Source: Trogon surrucura
Lineage: Eukaryota > Chordata > Aves > Trogoniformes > Trogonidae
Direction of reading: 5' to 3'
Assembly (NCBI GenBank): GCA_020746105.1
Contig: CM036617.1
Span: forward strand, 21,458,037-21,522,036
Length of the DNA stretch: 64,000 nt
This document shows, in pieces, positions 26,993-35,215 of this stretch. Position numbers and translations under genes: made by a program. The notes under the pieces were generated by a model that saw only the letters and a list, made by a program, of their open reading frames with translations, ran no database searches and was not told where the DNA came from. The stretch's first letter is position 1; the number at the start of each line of letters is the position of its first letter.

Positions 26993-27865
26993 CATACAGT
27001 AAGAATTGGATCTCTTGATTCAGAACTAACAGAGAGAACAAGAGGTCAAAAATTTATGTTGTAACTGTTGGGAATGAACAGTTGGGGAGGGGGGACAGTA
27101 GTTCAGACAAAACAAATTTCTCATAAGATATACCTATGGGTGCAGAAGGAATTTGGGCTGTTGTTTGAAAAACTGTGTTGCAAACCTATAAATATTTTCA
27201 ACTTTGATAGGAAGCCAAAAGCTTTTTATGCAAAGACGTCCGTGCAATGTGCGAACTGCAGATCAAACACCTCATCTCTTTAATGTCTTGTACAGTCTGG
27301 TTTCACCAGCTAGACTCCATCCTCCCACAATTTTAAACAATTATATTTGCTTTTTCCCTGTCAGCAAAGAATTATGAATGTTTTCCAATCCTAATTTTAG
27401 GTAATGAAATAAAAGACACAGAATCAATATTTTGCCTGTGAAATTTTACTACACTTATTATCACAGATTTCATCATTTTATGAGTTAAATGTGAGGGTTC
27501 TGTTAAACATAATCCAAAATCTATCAAAGGTAAAAGTGCTTTTTCAACTGTTTTTCTCTGTATCACAGTTTTAGCAATGTTATACTGTTGATTTTAGCTC
27601 TTTGTTTGGCTTTTCATGACACTTTATCATTCTAGTAATACATGATAACTTGTTCAGTTCTTGGCCACACCAGAGAGAAGTTACAAGAAAGCCCTAAAGT
27701 CTGGAAAAAATGCAAAATCAAATTCAGTATTTATGTGAGAATTCAGACATGAATTTCTCATGGCCTGGATTTCATGAGAAAAAAACTGCAGAACAGAGAA
27801 ATCGGAACATTGTAAATAAGATGTGCATTTTCAGCAGTGAAAGTAACTGAGTATTGGAAGAGTTT
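26993..27865. other. Gene-free DNA upstream of provirus
   Basis: No feature recognised between the CR1 tail and the proviral integration site. Confidence 0.55.
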
Positions 27866-27870
27866 ACCTC
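27866..27870. repeat. Proviral target-site duplication ACCTC, left copy
   Basis: ACCTC lies directly before the TG that opens the 5' LTR and recurs at 39535-39539 directly after the CA that closes the 3' LTR. Five base pairs is a duplication length known for ERVL-type and several other retroviruses. Confidence 0.9.
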
Positions 27871-28211
27871 TGTCCTGGGTTTAGCCAAAAACCCAGTCCT
27901 GTTTAGTGATTTTTACTTTCCAGTTTAGTGTCTTCTAAAGGGCTGCACTTTCTGAAGTCAGCAGCATGTTCTTGCAGACAGTGTGTGCTACTGGCAGTGA
28001 TAACACCTGATGTTTACAGTCACTGCCTGGGACTGGTATGTAGAAAGGCTCTTGCTGATACTTATTCCTATGGTGACCAAGGCCACTGCTGGCTCTTGTG
28101 TGCCACGCTGGGGGTGCCGGGTAGTAAGAGGGGGGCACAAGGAAGTAAAAGGTGGCACCTCCGGGGGGTAATAGACAGGACAGGTGACTAACGAGAGTAT
28201 TCCATCCCACA

Positions 28212-28232
28212 TACGTCATATCTAGTATAAAT
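28212..28232 (+). promoter_or_regulatory. LTR core promoter: TACGTCAT and TATAAAT
   Basis: A TATAAAT box at 28226-28232 lies 7 bp downstream of TACGTCAT (28212-28219), which contains the ACGTCA core of a CREB/ATF-type site. The same pair is present in the 3' LTR. Transcription would be expected to start around 28255. Binding-site identity is inferred from the sequence only. Confidence 0.6.
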
Positions 28233-28573
28233 TGAGTGATCACGAGAGTTTCATCCCTTTTTTATTTTTTTATTTTTTTTTTCCCCTTTTTGCCCTTTTT
28301 CGACCTTTTTGCCCTTCTTTCCTGCAATGACCGGTGTCCAGAGAGGACTCCATCTGACCTCCTGATTTTGATCCGGATCCTGAGTTCCCGAATCCAGCTC
28401 CCTGTATCCAGCTCCCGCCACCGCTGAGCCTGGGGTTTCCCCAGTGCCTCCTGCTCTGCAGCACCAGTGGGGATTTCTATCAGGGGAGGGAGTCGGGTTT
28501 GATATCGGGTTACTATCTATAGTTGTATATAATTCTTTACTTTTATCTCTTTACCATTATTCCTATTATTTTC

Positions 28574-28579
28574 ATTAAA
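28574..28579 (+). terminator. LTR polyadenylation signal ATTAAA (5' LTR copy)
   Basis: ATTAAA is followed by a T-rich stretch (28590-28600). The equivalent at 39391-39396 would end proviral transcripts. It lies about 345 bp downstream of the TATA box, implying a long R region. Confidence 0.6.
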
Positions 28580-28609
28580 GCTGTTCTAGTTTTTTTTCTT
28601 CTCTCACCT

Positions 28610-28615
28610 GTAAGT
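28610..28615 (+). promoter_or_regulatory. Candidate splice donor in LTR
   Basis: CCTGTAAGT matches the vertebrate 5' splice-site consensus well and lies just downstream of the polyadenylation signal. It could serve a spliced proviral RNA or let the LTR promoter splice into flanking DNA. It is repeated in the 3' LTR. Use is not shown. Confidence 0.35.
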
Positions 28616-28724
28616 CTCTCTGCCTCATTCCCTTTTCTCTTCCCGTTTGGGGGGGGGAAGAGGGGGTTAGAGAGCGTCTGTCCGTGTTAGTGGCCGGTCC
28701 AGCCCTAACCCGCGATGGATTTAT

Positions 28725-28742
28725 TGGCGCCCAACGTGGGGC
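28725..28742 (+). promoter_or_regulatory. Primer-binding site complementary to tRNA-Lys(1,2)
   Basis: The 18 bases TGGCGCCCAACGTGGGGC are complementary to the 3' end of tRNA-Lys1,2 (the primer type also used by Mason-Pfizer monkey virus). They lie 7 bases after the 5' LTR. This is where minus-strand DNA synthesis starts. Confidence 0.93.
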
Positions 28743-28915
28743 AAGAAAACAAACACCAATCAGGCTCAGAATATTTTACCAGCTATTTAGACACAACTGG
28801 GCTCTGATATATTGCCTGCATAGTTTAAATTCCATCCGGCGCAGTTGAGAGCGTATCAGATCTTTTCTTTGAGAGTTCTGAAGGGTTAGAGGAGAAAAAC
28901 CGGACAGCTCACATC
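28743..28915 (+). other. Proviral leader
   Basis: 173 bases between the primer-binding site and the gag ATG. It would be expected to hold packaging signals, but none can be named from the sequence. Confidence 0.6.
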
Positions 28916-30016
28916 ATGTTATCGGTCGGTGAAATGTTATGTCATGTACTTTTAAATGTGGGTTCCTCCCTGGGTGTCAAAATTTTGTCCAAACTCTCGA
29001 GTGTGATTTGGTATATCGTTCTGTGGTTTGCCTGTTTTGGTTTCATGACAAGATTTCTCCCTATACTGGTTTTTTTTGGGTCGGTGTATTCTGCAGTAAT
29101 TTGGGTGATCGGCATACCTGAATACCTTAAGAGCTCAATGATGAATTTTGTTTTTAACTACACTTTCAATTTCACCTTAGGAAATTATACCAATTTGTTT
29201 GCTAATCTGAGTATACCAGGTTTTGAGGATTGTGATTGTGGATGTGAATGCAACTATCTTAATCGAAAGGCTGAGATTTTATTATTAATATTGATGTTAA
29301 TGTTGATTTTTTCAAATCTGTTTATGTTTTGGCGGTTAAGTAAGCATTGGTGTGGGACAATGACAGACACTGTGGCCTCTGACACTCAGTCTGTATCAGC
29401 AAATGTCGCCCCTCTGACTAGAAAGAAACATCGGAAAAAGTCAATTGCCCTAACACCAGATAACAGAACTCCAGGACAAAGCCCTCCTAAAGTAGCACCA
29501 TCAGATGACTCAGATTCAGACTCAGGAAAGAAAGCTGGTATCCCTGTGACTGGGAAGAAACATCTAACAAAGACAAATCACCCAACATCAGATGGTTCTG
29601 ATGCAGGAAAGGGTCCTTCCCAGTCGAAGTCATCAGATAGTTCAGGGTCAGAATCAGACGCAGTTGTCAAACCTTTAACTCTGAGGGACATGCGAGATGT
29701 GAGAAAGGACTTTGGCCGTCGTGAGGGTGAATCATATTACAAGTGGTTACTCCGGTGCTGGGATAAAGGAGCCGATACCATTAATCTGAACGGTAAAGAA
29801 GCCAAACAGCTGGGATCCCTGTCTGGAAATGCAGGCGTTGACACGGAACTTGCAAAAGATGACAACAGTCTCAGCCTCTGGAGACGACTCTTGACAGCTA
29901 TTAAGAACCGGTATACCCACAAGGACGATATTCCTATCCACACAACCAACTGGACCAGTATGGAGAAAGGCATTAAGTTCCTGAGAGCTAGCAGTGAGAG
30001 AGGTGATTTACAGTGA
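28916..30016 (+). pseudogene. gag: gag, first part: membrane-anchored amino module plus Gag body, 366 codons
   Basis: The ATG at 28916 has A at -3 and is the first good start after the leader. Residues 28-67 are strongly hydrophobic, interrupted by Arg46, so probably two spans. Residues 81-99 hold four N-x-S/T sequons (Asn81, 85, 90, 97). Residues 106-112 read CDCGCEC. Residues 120-141 are a further membrane span, followed by a basic and then Ser/Asp-rich linker (about 150-250). Residues 255-366 resemble the start of an ERVL Gag capsid region (REGESYYKWLLRCWDKGAD). The frame runs out at 30016, and the continuation is in another frame from about 29990, so a net one-base shift breaks the gene. 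With positive-inside logic, the glycosylation loop would be lumenal and the Gag body cytoplasmic. That topology is inference. Confidence 0.85.
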
Positions 30017-30606
30017 TCCACAAACAATTTTAAACCCTGATCAAATGCCCTGCCACAAACACGTTATTCAGATGTTTGTGAGAAGTGCCCCACCAGTGTA
30101 TAAGCACACCTTGTCAACAATGGTCTGGGCATTAGATGGAGATGGTCAGGTACCAACAGTGAGTGAAGTGGCCAACAAAGCACGACAGTATGAAGACAGT
30201 ACTGCCAATTCCCAACAAATCCAGATTGCTGCCATGGAAAAAATAATTGAGGAAAACAACAGATCACTGGAGAAATCAATTGGGAAAGCAATTGAGATAG
30301 CAATGGAGAAAACCAACCAATCAATTGAGAAAACCAATCAAGCAATTGAGAAAGCAATGGAGAAAACCAATCAAGCAATTGAGAAAAATAGTGAATCATT
30401 TGAGAAAAACAATCAATCATTAGAGAAGCTGATTGAAACATTGTCCAAGAGAGATGACAGACCTCAATGGAGCCGCGTTGATGCTGTTAGAAAATACAGA
30501 CCTTCAAGATCAACTAAAAATGGTGGCAACTTGTCACGGAATGACTTGTGGATTTTCCTACGTGGATATGGTGAGGACATGAGAAACTGGGATGGAAAAC
30601 CTACTT
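29994..30606 (+). pseudogene. gag: gag, second part: capsid continuation and heptad coiled coil
   Basis: This is the frame-shifted continuation of gag, beginning within the shift region (AVREVIYSDP) and broken at 30606 by the CR1 insertion. Residues about 55-66 (TVSEVANKARQYED) look like the capsid C-terminal end. Residues 92-147 are built of seven-residue units of the EKTNQAI type, predicting a coiled coil. The basic RSRVDAVRKYRPSRS-like region that follows may bind RNA, and it leads into the DLWIFLRGYGEDMRNWDGKP block just before the break. The gene resumes at 35031 in a compatible frame, once the duplicated target bases are allowed for. No CCHC zinc knuckle is visible. Confidence 0.85.
30305..30430 (+). 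repeat. 21-bp coding repeat in gag (EKTNQAI heptads)
   Basis: Tandem, partly degenerate 21-bp units encode EKTNQSI, EKTNQAI, a shortened EKAM, EKTNQAI, EKNSESF and EKNNQSL. Units at 30305-30370 are the most alike, indicating duplication by slippage or unequal exchange. Confidence 0.85.
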
Positions 30607-30696
30607 ATCATAGAATCATAGAATCATAGAATGTTAGGGATTGGAAGGGACCTCGAAAGATCATCAAGTCCAATCCCCCTGCCAGAGCAGGAATGC

Positions 30697-33582
30697 CTAG
30701 ACTATGCCACACAGGAACGTGTCCAGGCAGGTCTTGAATGTCTCCAGAGAAGGAGACTCCACAACCTCTCTGGGCAGCCTGTTCCAGGGCTCCGTCACCC
30801 TCACTGAGAAGAAGTTTCTTCTCGAGTTTAAGCGGAACCTCTTATGTTCCAGTTTCAGCCCATTACCCCTTGTCCTATCAGTGGTTGTCACCGAGAAGAG
30901 CCTGGCTCCATCCTCGTGACACTCACCCTTGATATATTTGTAAACATTAATGAGGTCACCCCTCAGCCTCCTCTTCTCCAAACTAAAGAGCCCCAGCTCC
31001 TTCAGTCTTTTCTCATAAGAGAGATGCTCCACTCCCTTAATCATCCTAGTTGCCCTGTGCTGGACTCTCTCCAGCAGTTCCCTGTCTTTCTTGAACTGAG
31101 GGGCCCAGAACTGGACACAGTATTCCAGATGGGGTCTCACCAGGGCAGAGTAGAGGGGAAGGAGAACCTCTCTCGACCTACTAACCACCCCGCTTCTAAT
31201 ACACCCCAGGATGCCATTGGCCTTCCTGGCCACAAGGGCACACTGCTGGCTCATGGTCATCCTGCTGTCCACCAAGACTCCCAGGTCCCTTTCCCCTACA
31301 CTACTCTCTAATAAGTCATTCCCCAACTTATACTGGAACCTGGGGTTGTTCCTACCCAGATGCAAGACTCTACATTTACCCTTGTTATATTTCATTAAAT
31401 TTTTCCCCGCCCAACGCTCCAGCCTGTCCAGGTCTCGCTGGATGGCAGCACAGCCTTCTGGTGTGTCAGCCACTCCTCCCAGCTTGGTGTCATCAGCAAA
31501 CTTGCTGATAGTACTCTCTAGTCCCTCATCCAAGTCATCGATGAATATATTGAATAATACTGGTCCCAGTACCGACCCTTGAGGCACTCCACTGGATACA
31601 GGTCTCCAACCAGACTCTGCCCCATTGACCAAAACTCTTTGGCTTCTTCCCCTCAGCCAGTTCACAGTCCACCTCACTACCCGAGAGTCTAGACCACACT
31701 TCTGCAGTTTAGCAGCAAGGATGCTGTGGGAGACTGTGTCAAATGCTTTACTGAAGTCAAGGTAGACCACATCCACCGCTCGGCCATCATCTATCCACCT
31801 TGTTATATCCTCATAAAAGGCTATGAGGTTAGTCAAGCACGACTTCCCTTTGGTGAAACCATGTTGACTGTCTCTAATGACCCTCTTATCCCTGATATGC
31901 CTTGAGATGGCACCAAGGATAAGTCGTTCCATCACTTTCCCAGGGATGGAGGTGAGGCTGACCGGTCTATAGTTACCCGGGTCCTCCTTCTTGCCCTTTT
32001 TGAAGACGGGAGTGACATTTGCTTCCCTCCAGTCCTCAGGCACCTCTCCCGTCTCCCAAGACTTGGCAAAGATGATGGAGAGTGGTCTAGCAATGACATC
32101 AGCCAGCTCCCTCAGCACCCGTGGATGCATCCCGTCTGGACCCATGGATTTATGGATGTCCAGATTGCTTAATTGGTCCCTAACCCCGTCCTCACCGACT
32201 AAAGCAAACTCTTCCACTGCCCTGACTTCCTCTGGGGCCTCAGGGGAACGGGGCTCCTCAGGACAGCCTCCGGCAGAGTAGACAGAGGCAAAGAAGGCAT
32301 TCAGTAACTCTGCCTTCTCTGTATCATGTGTCACCAAGGCACCCACCTCATTCATCAGTGGGCCTACATTGCCTCTGGTGTTAGTTTTATCTGCCACGTA
32401 TTTGAAAAAGCTCTTCCTGTTGTCCTTGACCCCTCTCGCCAGGTTCAATTCTAGGGAGGCCTTTGCTTTCCTAGTTGCCTCCCTACACCCTCGGACAACA
32501 GCCTTATATTCTTCCCAAGTGGCCAGCCCTGCCTTCCAAGATCTGTAAATTCTCCTCTTGCCCTTGAGCTTACCCAGCAGATCCCTGTTTAGCCACGCAG
32601 GTCTCCTGGCTCCCTTCCTTGACTTCCTACGTGTCGGGATGCTCTGATCTTGAGCACGGTAGAAGCAGTCCCTGAACGCTAACCAACTGTCTTGGGCCTC
32701 TTTACCTTCAAACAGCCTTGCCCATGGGATTTTCTCTAGTAATTGCTTGAAAAATCCAAAGTTTGCCTTGGCAAAGTCCAGGGTTGCAATTCTGCTTGCT
32801 ATTTTGTTTCTGCTACATGAGATCCTGAACTCCACCATTTCATGGTCACTGCAGCCAAGGCAGCCCTCAACCTTTACTGCTTCAACCAGATCCTCCTTGT
32901 TAGCGAGGATGAGGTCCAGCAGTGCTCCTCTCCTAGTCGGCTCCTCCACCATTTGCATCAGAAAATTATCATCGATGCACTGGAGGAACCTCCTGGACTG
33001 TGGCTGGCTGGCTGAGTTGTCCTTCCAGCAAATATCAGGGAAGTTAAAATCCCCCACGACAACCAGGGCCTGTGATTGTGAGACCGCTCTCAGCTGCCTG
33101 TAGAAGGCCTCATCAACTTCCTCACCCTGATCTGGTGGCCTGTAATAGACACCCACAACAGTATCTCTCCTGCCAGCCTGCCCCTTAATTCTAACCCATA
33201 CACTCTCAACTTGCTCCTCCTCCATGCCTGGATGGTGTTCAAGACATTGTAGTTGCTCTTTCACGTAAAGAGCGACTCCACCACCTCGCCTGGCTGGCCT
33301 GTCTTTCCTGAAAAGGACATAGCCACCCATGACCACATTCCAGTCATGTGAGCTGTCCCACCATGTCTCTGTAATTGCCACCAGATCATAATCTCCTGCC
33401 CGAACCCAGGTTTCTAGCTCCTCCTGCTTATTCCCCATGCTGCGTGCATTGGTGTATAAGCATTTCAGGGAGCAAGCTGAGCACACTGATCTCACCCTAG
33501 GGGGATGGAAGGCCACCCGGTCCTCATAATTTCTAGAGCACTGCCCCGCTGCAATCCCAGCTATAACCCCATCCCCCTTCAT
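30697..33582 (-). CDS. CR1 ORF2 polyprotein: APE-type endonuclease and reverse transcriptase, intact 961 codons
   Basis: The protein nicks genomic DNA and copies CR1 RNA at the nick. The endonuclease domain occupies residues about 38-255: YTNARS (Asn45), TETWW (Glu72), GVYYRPP (Tyr147), GDFNFP (Asp178, Asn180), LLDLIL (Asp223) and CSDHE (Asp246, His247), all expected catalytic positions present. The reverse transcriptase occupies about 470-790: [24 protein letters not shown] (Asp609), [12 protein letters not shown] and SKFADDTK (Asp697, Asp698). The conserved CR1 C-terminal region follows to residue 961. No stop or frameshift is seen. The ATG lies two bases after the ORF1 stop, suggesting coupled reinitiation. 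It is embedded antisense in retroviral gag. Intactness suggests very recent retrotransposition, and enzyme activity is possible but untested. Confidence 0.93.
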   Translation of the reverse strand: MKGDGVIAGIAAGQCSRNYEDRVAFHPPRVRSVCSACSLKCLYTNARSMGNKQEELETWVRAGDYDLVAITETWWDSSHDWNVVMGGYVLFRKDRPARRGGGVALYVKEQLQCLEHHPGMEEEQVESVWVRIKGQAGRRDTVVGVYYRPPDQGEEVDEAFYRQLRAVSQSQALVVVGDFNFPDICWKDNSASQPQSRRFLQCIDDNFLMQMVEEPTRRGALLDLILANKEDLVEAVKVEGCLGCSDHEMVEFRISCSRNKIASRIATLDFAKANFGFFKQLLEKIPWARLFEGKEAQDSWLAFRDCFYRAQDQSIPTRRKSRKGARRPAWLNRDLLGKLKGKRRIYRSWKAGLATWEEYKAVVRGCREATRKAKASLELNLARGVKDNRKSFFKYVADKTNTRGNVGPLMNEVGALVTHDTEKAELLNAFFASVYSAGGCPEEPRSPEAPEEVRAVEEFALVGEDGVRDQLSNLDIHKSMGPDGMHPRVLRELADVIARPLSIIFAKSWETGEVPEDWREANVTPVFKKGKKEDPGNYRPVSLTSIPGKVMERLILGAISRHIRDKRVIRDSQHGFTKGKSCLTNLIAFYEDITRWIDDGRAVDVVYLDFSKAFDTVSHSILAAKLQKCGLDSRVVRWTVNWLRGRSQRVLVNGAESGWRPVSSGVPQGSVLGPVLFNIFIDDLDEGLESTISKFADDTKLGGVADTPEGCAAIQRDLDRLERWAGKNLMKYNKGKCRVLHLGRNNPRFQYKLGNDLLESSVGERDLGVLVDSRMTMSQQCALVARKANGILGCIRSGVVSRSREVLLPLYSALVRPHLEYCVQFWAPQFKKDRELLERVQHRATRMIKGVEHLSYEKRLKELGLFSLEKRRLRGDLINVYKYIKGECHEDGARLFSVTTTDRTRGNGLKLEHKRFRLNSRRNFFSVRVTEPWNRLPREVVESPSLETFKTCLDTFLCGIV

Positions 33583-33584
33583 AT

Positions 33585-34683
33585 CTAGTTTAAAGAACGC
33601 TCTATGAGTCCCGCCAGCTCATGACCAAGGCTCCTTTTTTCCCTTTGTGTCATTTGAACCCCAGCTTGTTTCAGTAGATCAGGTACCCTGTAGATCTCCC
33701 CATGGTTAAAAAATCCAAAGCTAGACCGCTGGCACCACCCCTTTAGCCAAGTATTAATCTGCTGCACTTTGTCAAACCTTCTACTATTTTCCCTCATAAT
33801 TGAAGGAATAGAGGCAAACACAACCTGTGCGCCTGATCCTTCTAGCATCCGCCCCAGTGCCCTAAAGTCCCTTTTGATTGCTTCTGGCCGTCTCTCTACT
33901 ATCTCATCATTACCGATCTGCATAACCAAAAGCGGGTAATAGTCCGTGGGTTTGACCAGACCAGGAAGCTTCTTGATAACATCCTTAACTCGGGCCCCAG
34001 GGAGGCAGCAGACTTCCCTGTGGGTCGGATCAGGGCGGCAGACAGGGCCCTCTGTTCCCCTCAGGAGGGAGTCTCCAATTACAATTACCCTCCTTTTTTT
34101 CTTAGATGAAGAAGTCCTAATGCGTGTATCCCCTAGACAGCCCTATGGGTGAACCCTCCACTGACTCTTCCTTGGCCTGGCTCTCATTGTCTAGAGCCCC
34201 ATACCTGTTTTGCAGGGGCAACCGGGCAGGTGAGGGAGGCCGGGCAGGGATTTTCCTTCCTCTCCTGGCAGGCACCTGCTTCCACTCTTCCCTATCCTTT
34301 AGGTCCCCCCCTTTTGCCTGATGGCCAGAGGTGGGGGGATATTCAGCTCTTTGCAGAGCTTGCTGCTCGCCATTCAGGACGTGACTCCACCGATCTGTCT
34401 CTCTCTCCGACTCCCTAATGCTCCTCAGCCTTTCTACTTCCTCCTTCAGTTCAGCCACCAGGCTGAGCAGATCGCTCACCTGGTCACATCGGACACAAGT
34501 GTCACTTCCACTACCCTCCATGGCCAGTGCCAGGCTCTGGCATTCTCTGCAGCCCGAGGCCTGAACACCCACATGCTTATGCGGGGCCTCTGTCTGGGTG
34601 CCCACAGTTTTTCTAACAACCATTGACCTGGTGGCAACCATAGTTGGCTCTACAATACAAAGACTCTCCGGAAAGCTATGCAC
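33585..34683 (-). pseudogene. CR1 ORF1, RNA-binding/esterase-like protein, one frameshift
   Basis: The likely start is the MVATRSMV methionine at 34641, though an in-frame ATG also lies at 34683. The N-terminal part has CRECQ and CVRCDQV cysteine pairs (zinc-finger-like) and a short coiled coil (LVAELKEEVERLRS). The frame ends at 34117 just after LSRGYTH, while the rest of the protein continues in another frame from about 34128 to 33585, starting with RTSSSKKKRR and the GDSLLRG block typical of SGNH esterases. IGND (block III) is present. In the last block the residues are QAGVQM where SGNH enzymes have an Asp-x-x-His pair, so the esterase triad looks lost. The frame change is equivalent to loss of two bases at the ACGCATTAG position. 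Confidence 0.85.
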
Positions 34684-35030
34684 GGAATAGTTTACAGGCC
34701 TTTCAAGTACTTGCCTTTTAACAAAGACTTACCCTTCTAGGTCTCTCGTTCAGTGAACAGGGACGAGTCCCTGCCCTCCCAAAGGCTTCTTATACCCTGA
34801 GGGCAGAGTTAACAGCTGATCACCGTGTTTAAAATCGCCTGGCCGCTGAGGGTGGCTCCGCCCACGCTATCTCGGGTGTCCGCCCTGGAGCTGCCGGTGC
34901 GGCCTCAGGTGTGGTTGCTGTAACCGGCTTAAAAAAAGCCCCCCAAAAGCTTTTTGCCAGCCTTTTTTTTGCTTAGATTCCTTCCCCAGTGCAGTCTTAC
35001 CTGCTCTGAAGCTGGGCTCGACAGCAAAAA
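34684..35030 (-). promoter_or_regulatory. CR1 5' UTR / internal promoter region
   Basis: About 350 bp upstream of CR1 ORF1, GC-rich with several CpGs at 34840-34930 and including a poly-A-like run on the minus strand (34964-34972). Full-length LINEs carry their own promoter here. No specific factor site can be named. Confidence 0.6.
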
Positions 35031-35178
35031 TACTTCTGCTCTACGGGAAGGAGTATCCAATTTGCGAAACACCAACAGAAGACAACAATCTGCCATGAGA
35101 AGGAATAATCAGAATGTAAATGTAGTTAATACCAATACTGTGAATCAAGTAAACCCCATGAATCAACCTCAAAATTAG
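35031..35178 (+). pseudogene. gag: gag, third part: C-terminal Asn-rich basic tail
   Basis: After the CR1, gag resumes with TSALREG and ends at TAG 35176-35178. It is rich in Asn and basic residues (RRNNQN and similar), with no CCHC knuckle. The stop is in the same frame as the following pro-pol gene, with no intervening stop. Confidence 0.85.
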
Positions 35179-35215
35179 AGGGGCCCTGCCTCCAGCCAGG
35201 TGGAGGAGAGGGACA
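35176..35215 (+). promoter_or_regulatory. Candidate stop-codon readthrough site between gag and pro-pol
   Basis: AAT TAG AGG GGC is followed by an open pro frame in phase. The following bases contain short complementary words (CCTCC at 35189 with GGAGG at 35202, and CCTG at 35186 with CAGG at 35197) that could form a stem or alternative pairings 3' of the stop. Gammaretroviruses use UAG plus a downstream pseudoknot to read through gag. Here this is inferred by analogy. Confidence 0.45.

Larger units (their letters stand above)
27871..28717 (+). repeat. 5' LTR of provirus
   Basis: 847 bp opening with TGTCCTGGGT and nearly identical to 38690-39534. Visible differences from the 3' LTR are five transitions, a T run of 7 versus 5, and the last two bases (TG here, CA in the 3' LTR). 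U3 holds a TATAAAT at 28226, R is inferred from about 28255 to about 28595, and U5 is the remainder. Open frames inside the LTR on both strands are duplicated in the other LTR and look incidental. Confidence 0.95.
30607..35030 (-). mobile_element. Full-length CR1 LINE inserted in proviral gag
   Basis: 4424 bp in minus orientation: 5' UTR (about 34642-35030), ORF1 (33585-34641), ORF2 (30697-33582), a short 3' UTR and a tail of three ATCATAGA-type units. It is bracketed by TACTT duplications. Most avian CR1 copies are severely 5' truncated, so a full-length copy is uncommon. It is inserted antisense to the provirus and must postdate it. ORF2 is intact, while ORF1 has one frame break. Confidence 0.95.
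30602..35035. repeat. Target-site duplication TACTT around the CR1 in gag
   Basis: TACTT lies at 30602-30606 directly before the CR1 tail and at 35031-35035 directly after the CR1 5' end. The same ACT codon of gag is present in both copies, in matching frames, so the insertion point is fixed to the base. Confidence 0.85.

Noticed and set aside
27928..28243. Open frames of 87 and 102 codons within the 5' LTR, also present in the 3' LTR
   Set aside because: Both copies are the same because the LTRs are the same. No domain; they overlap U3 promoter sequence and lie on opposite strands.
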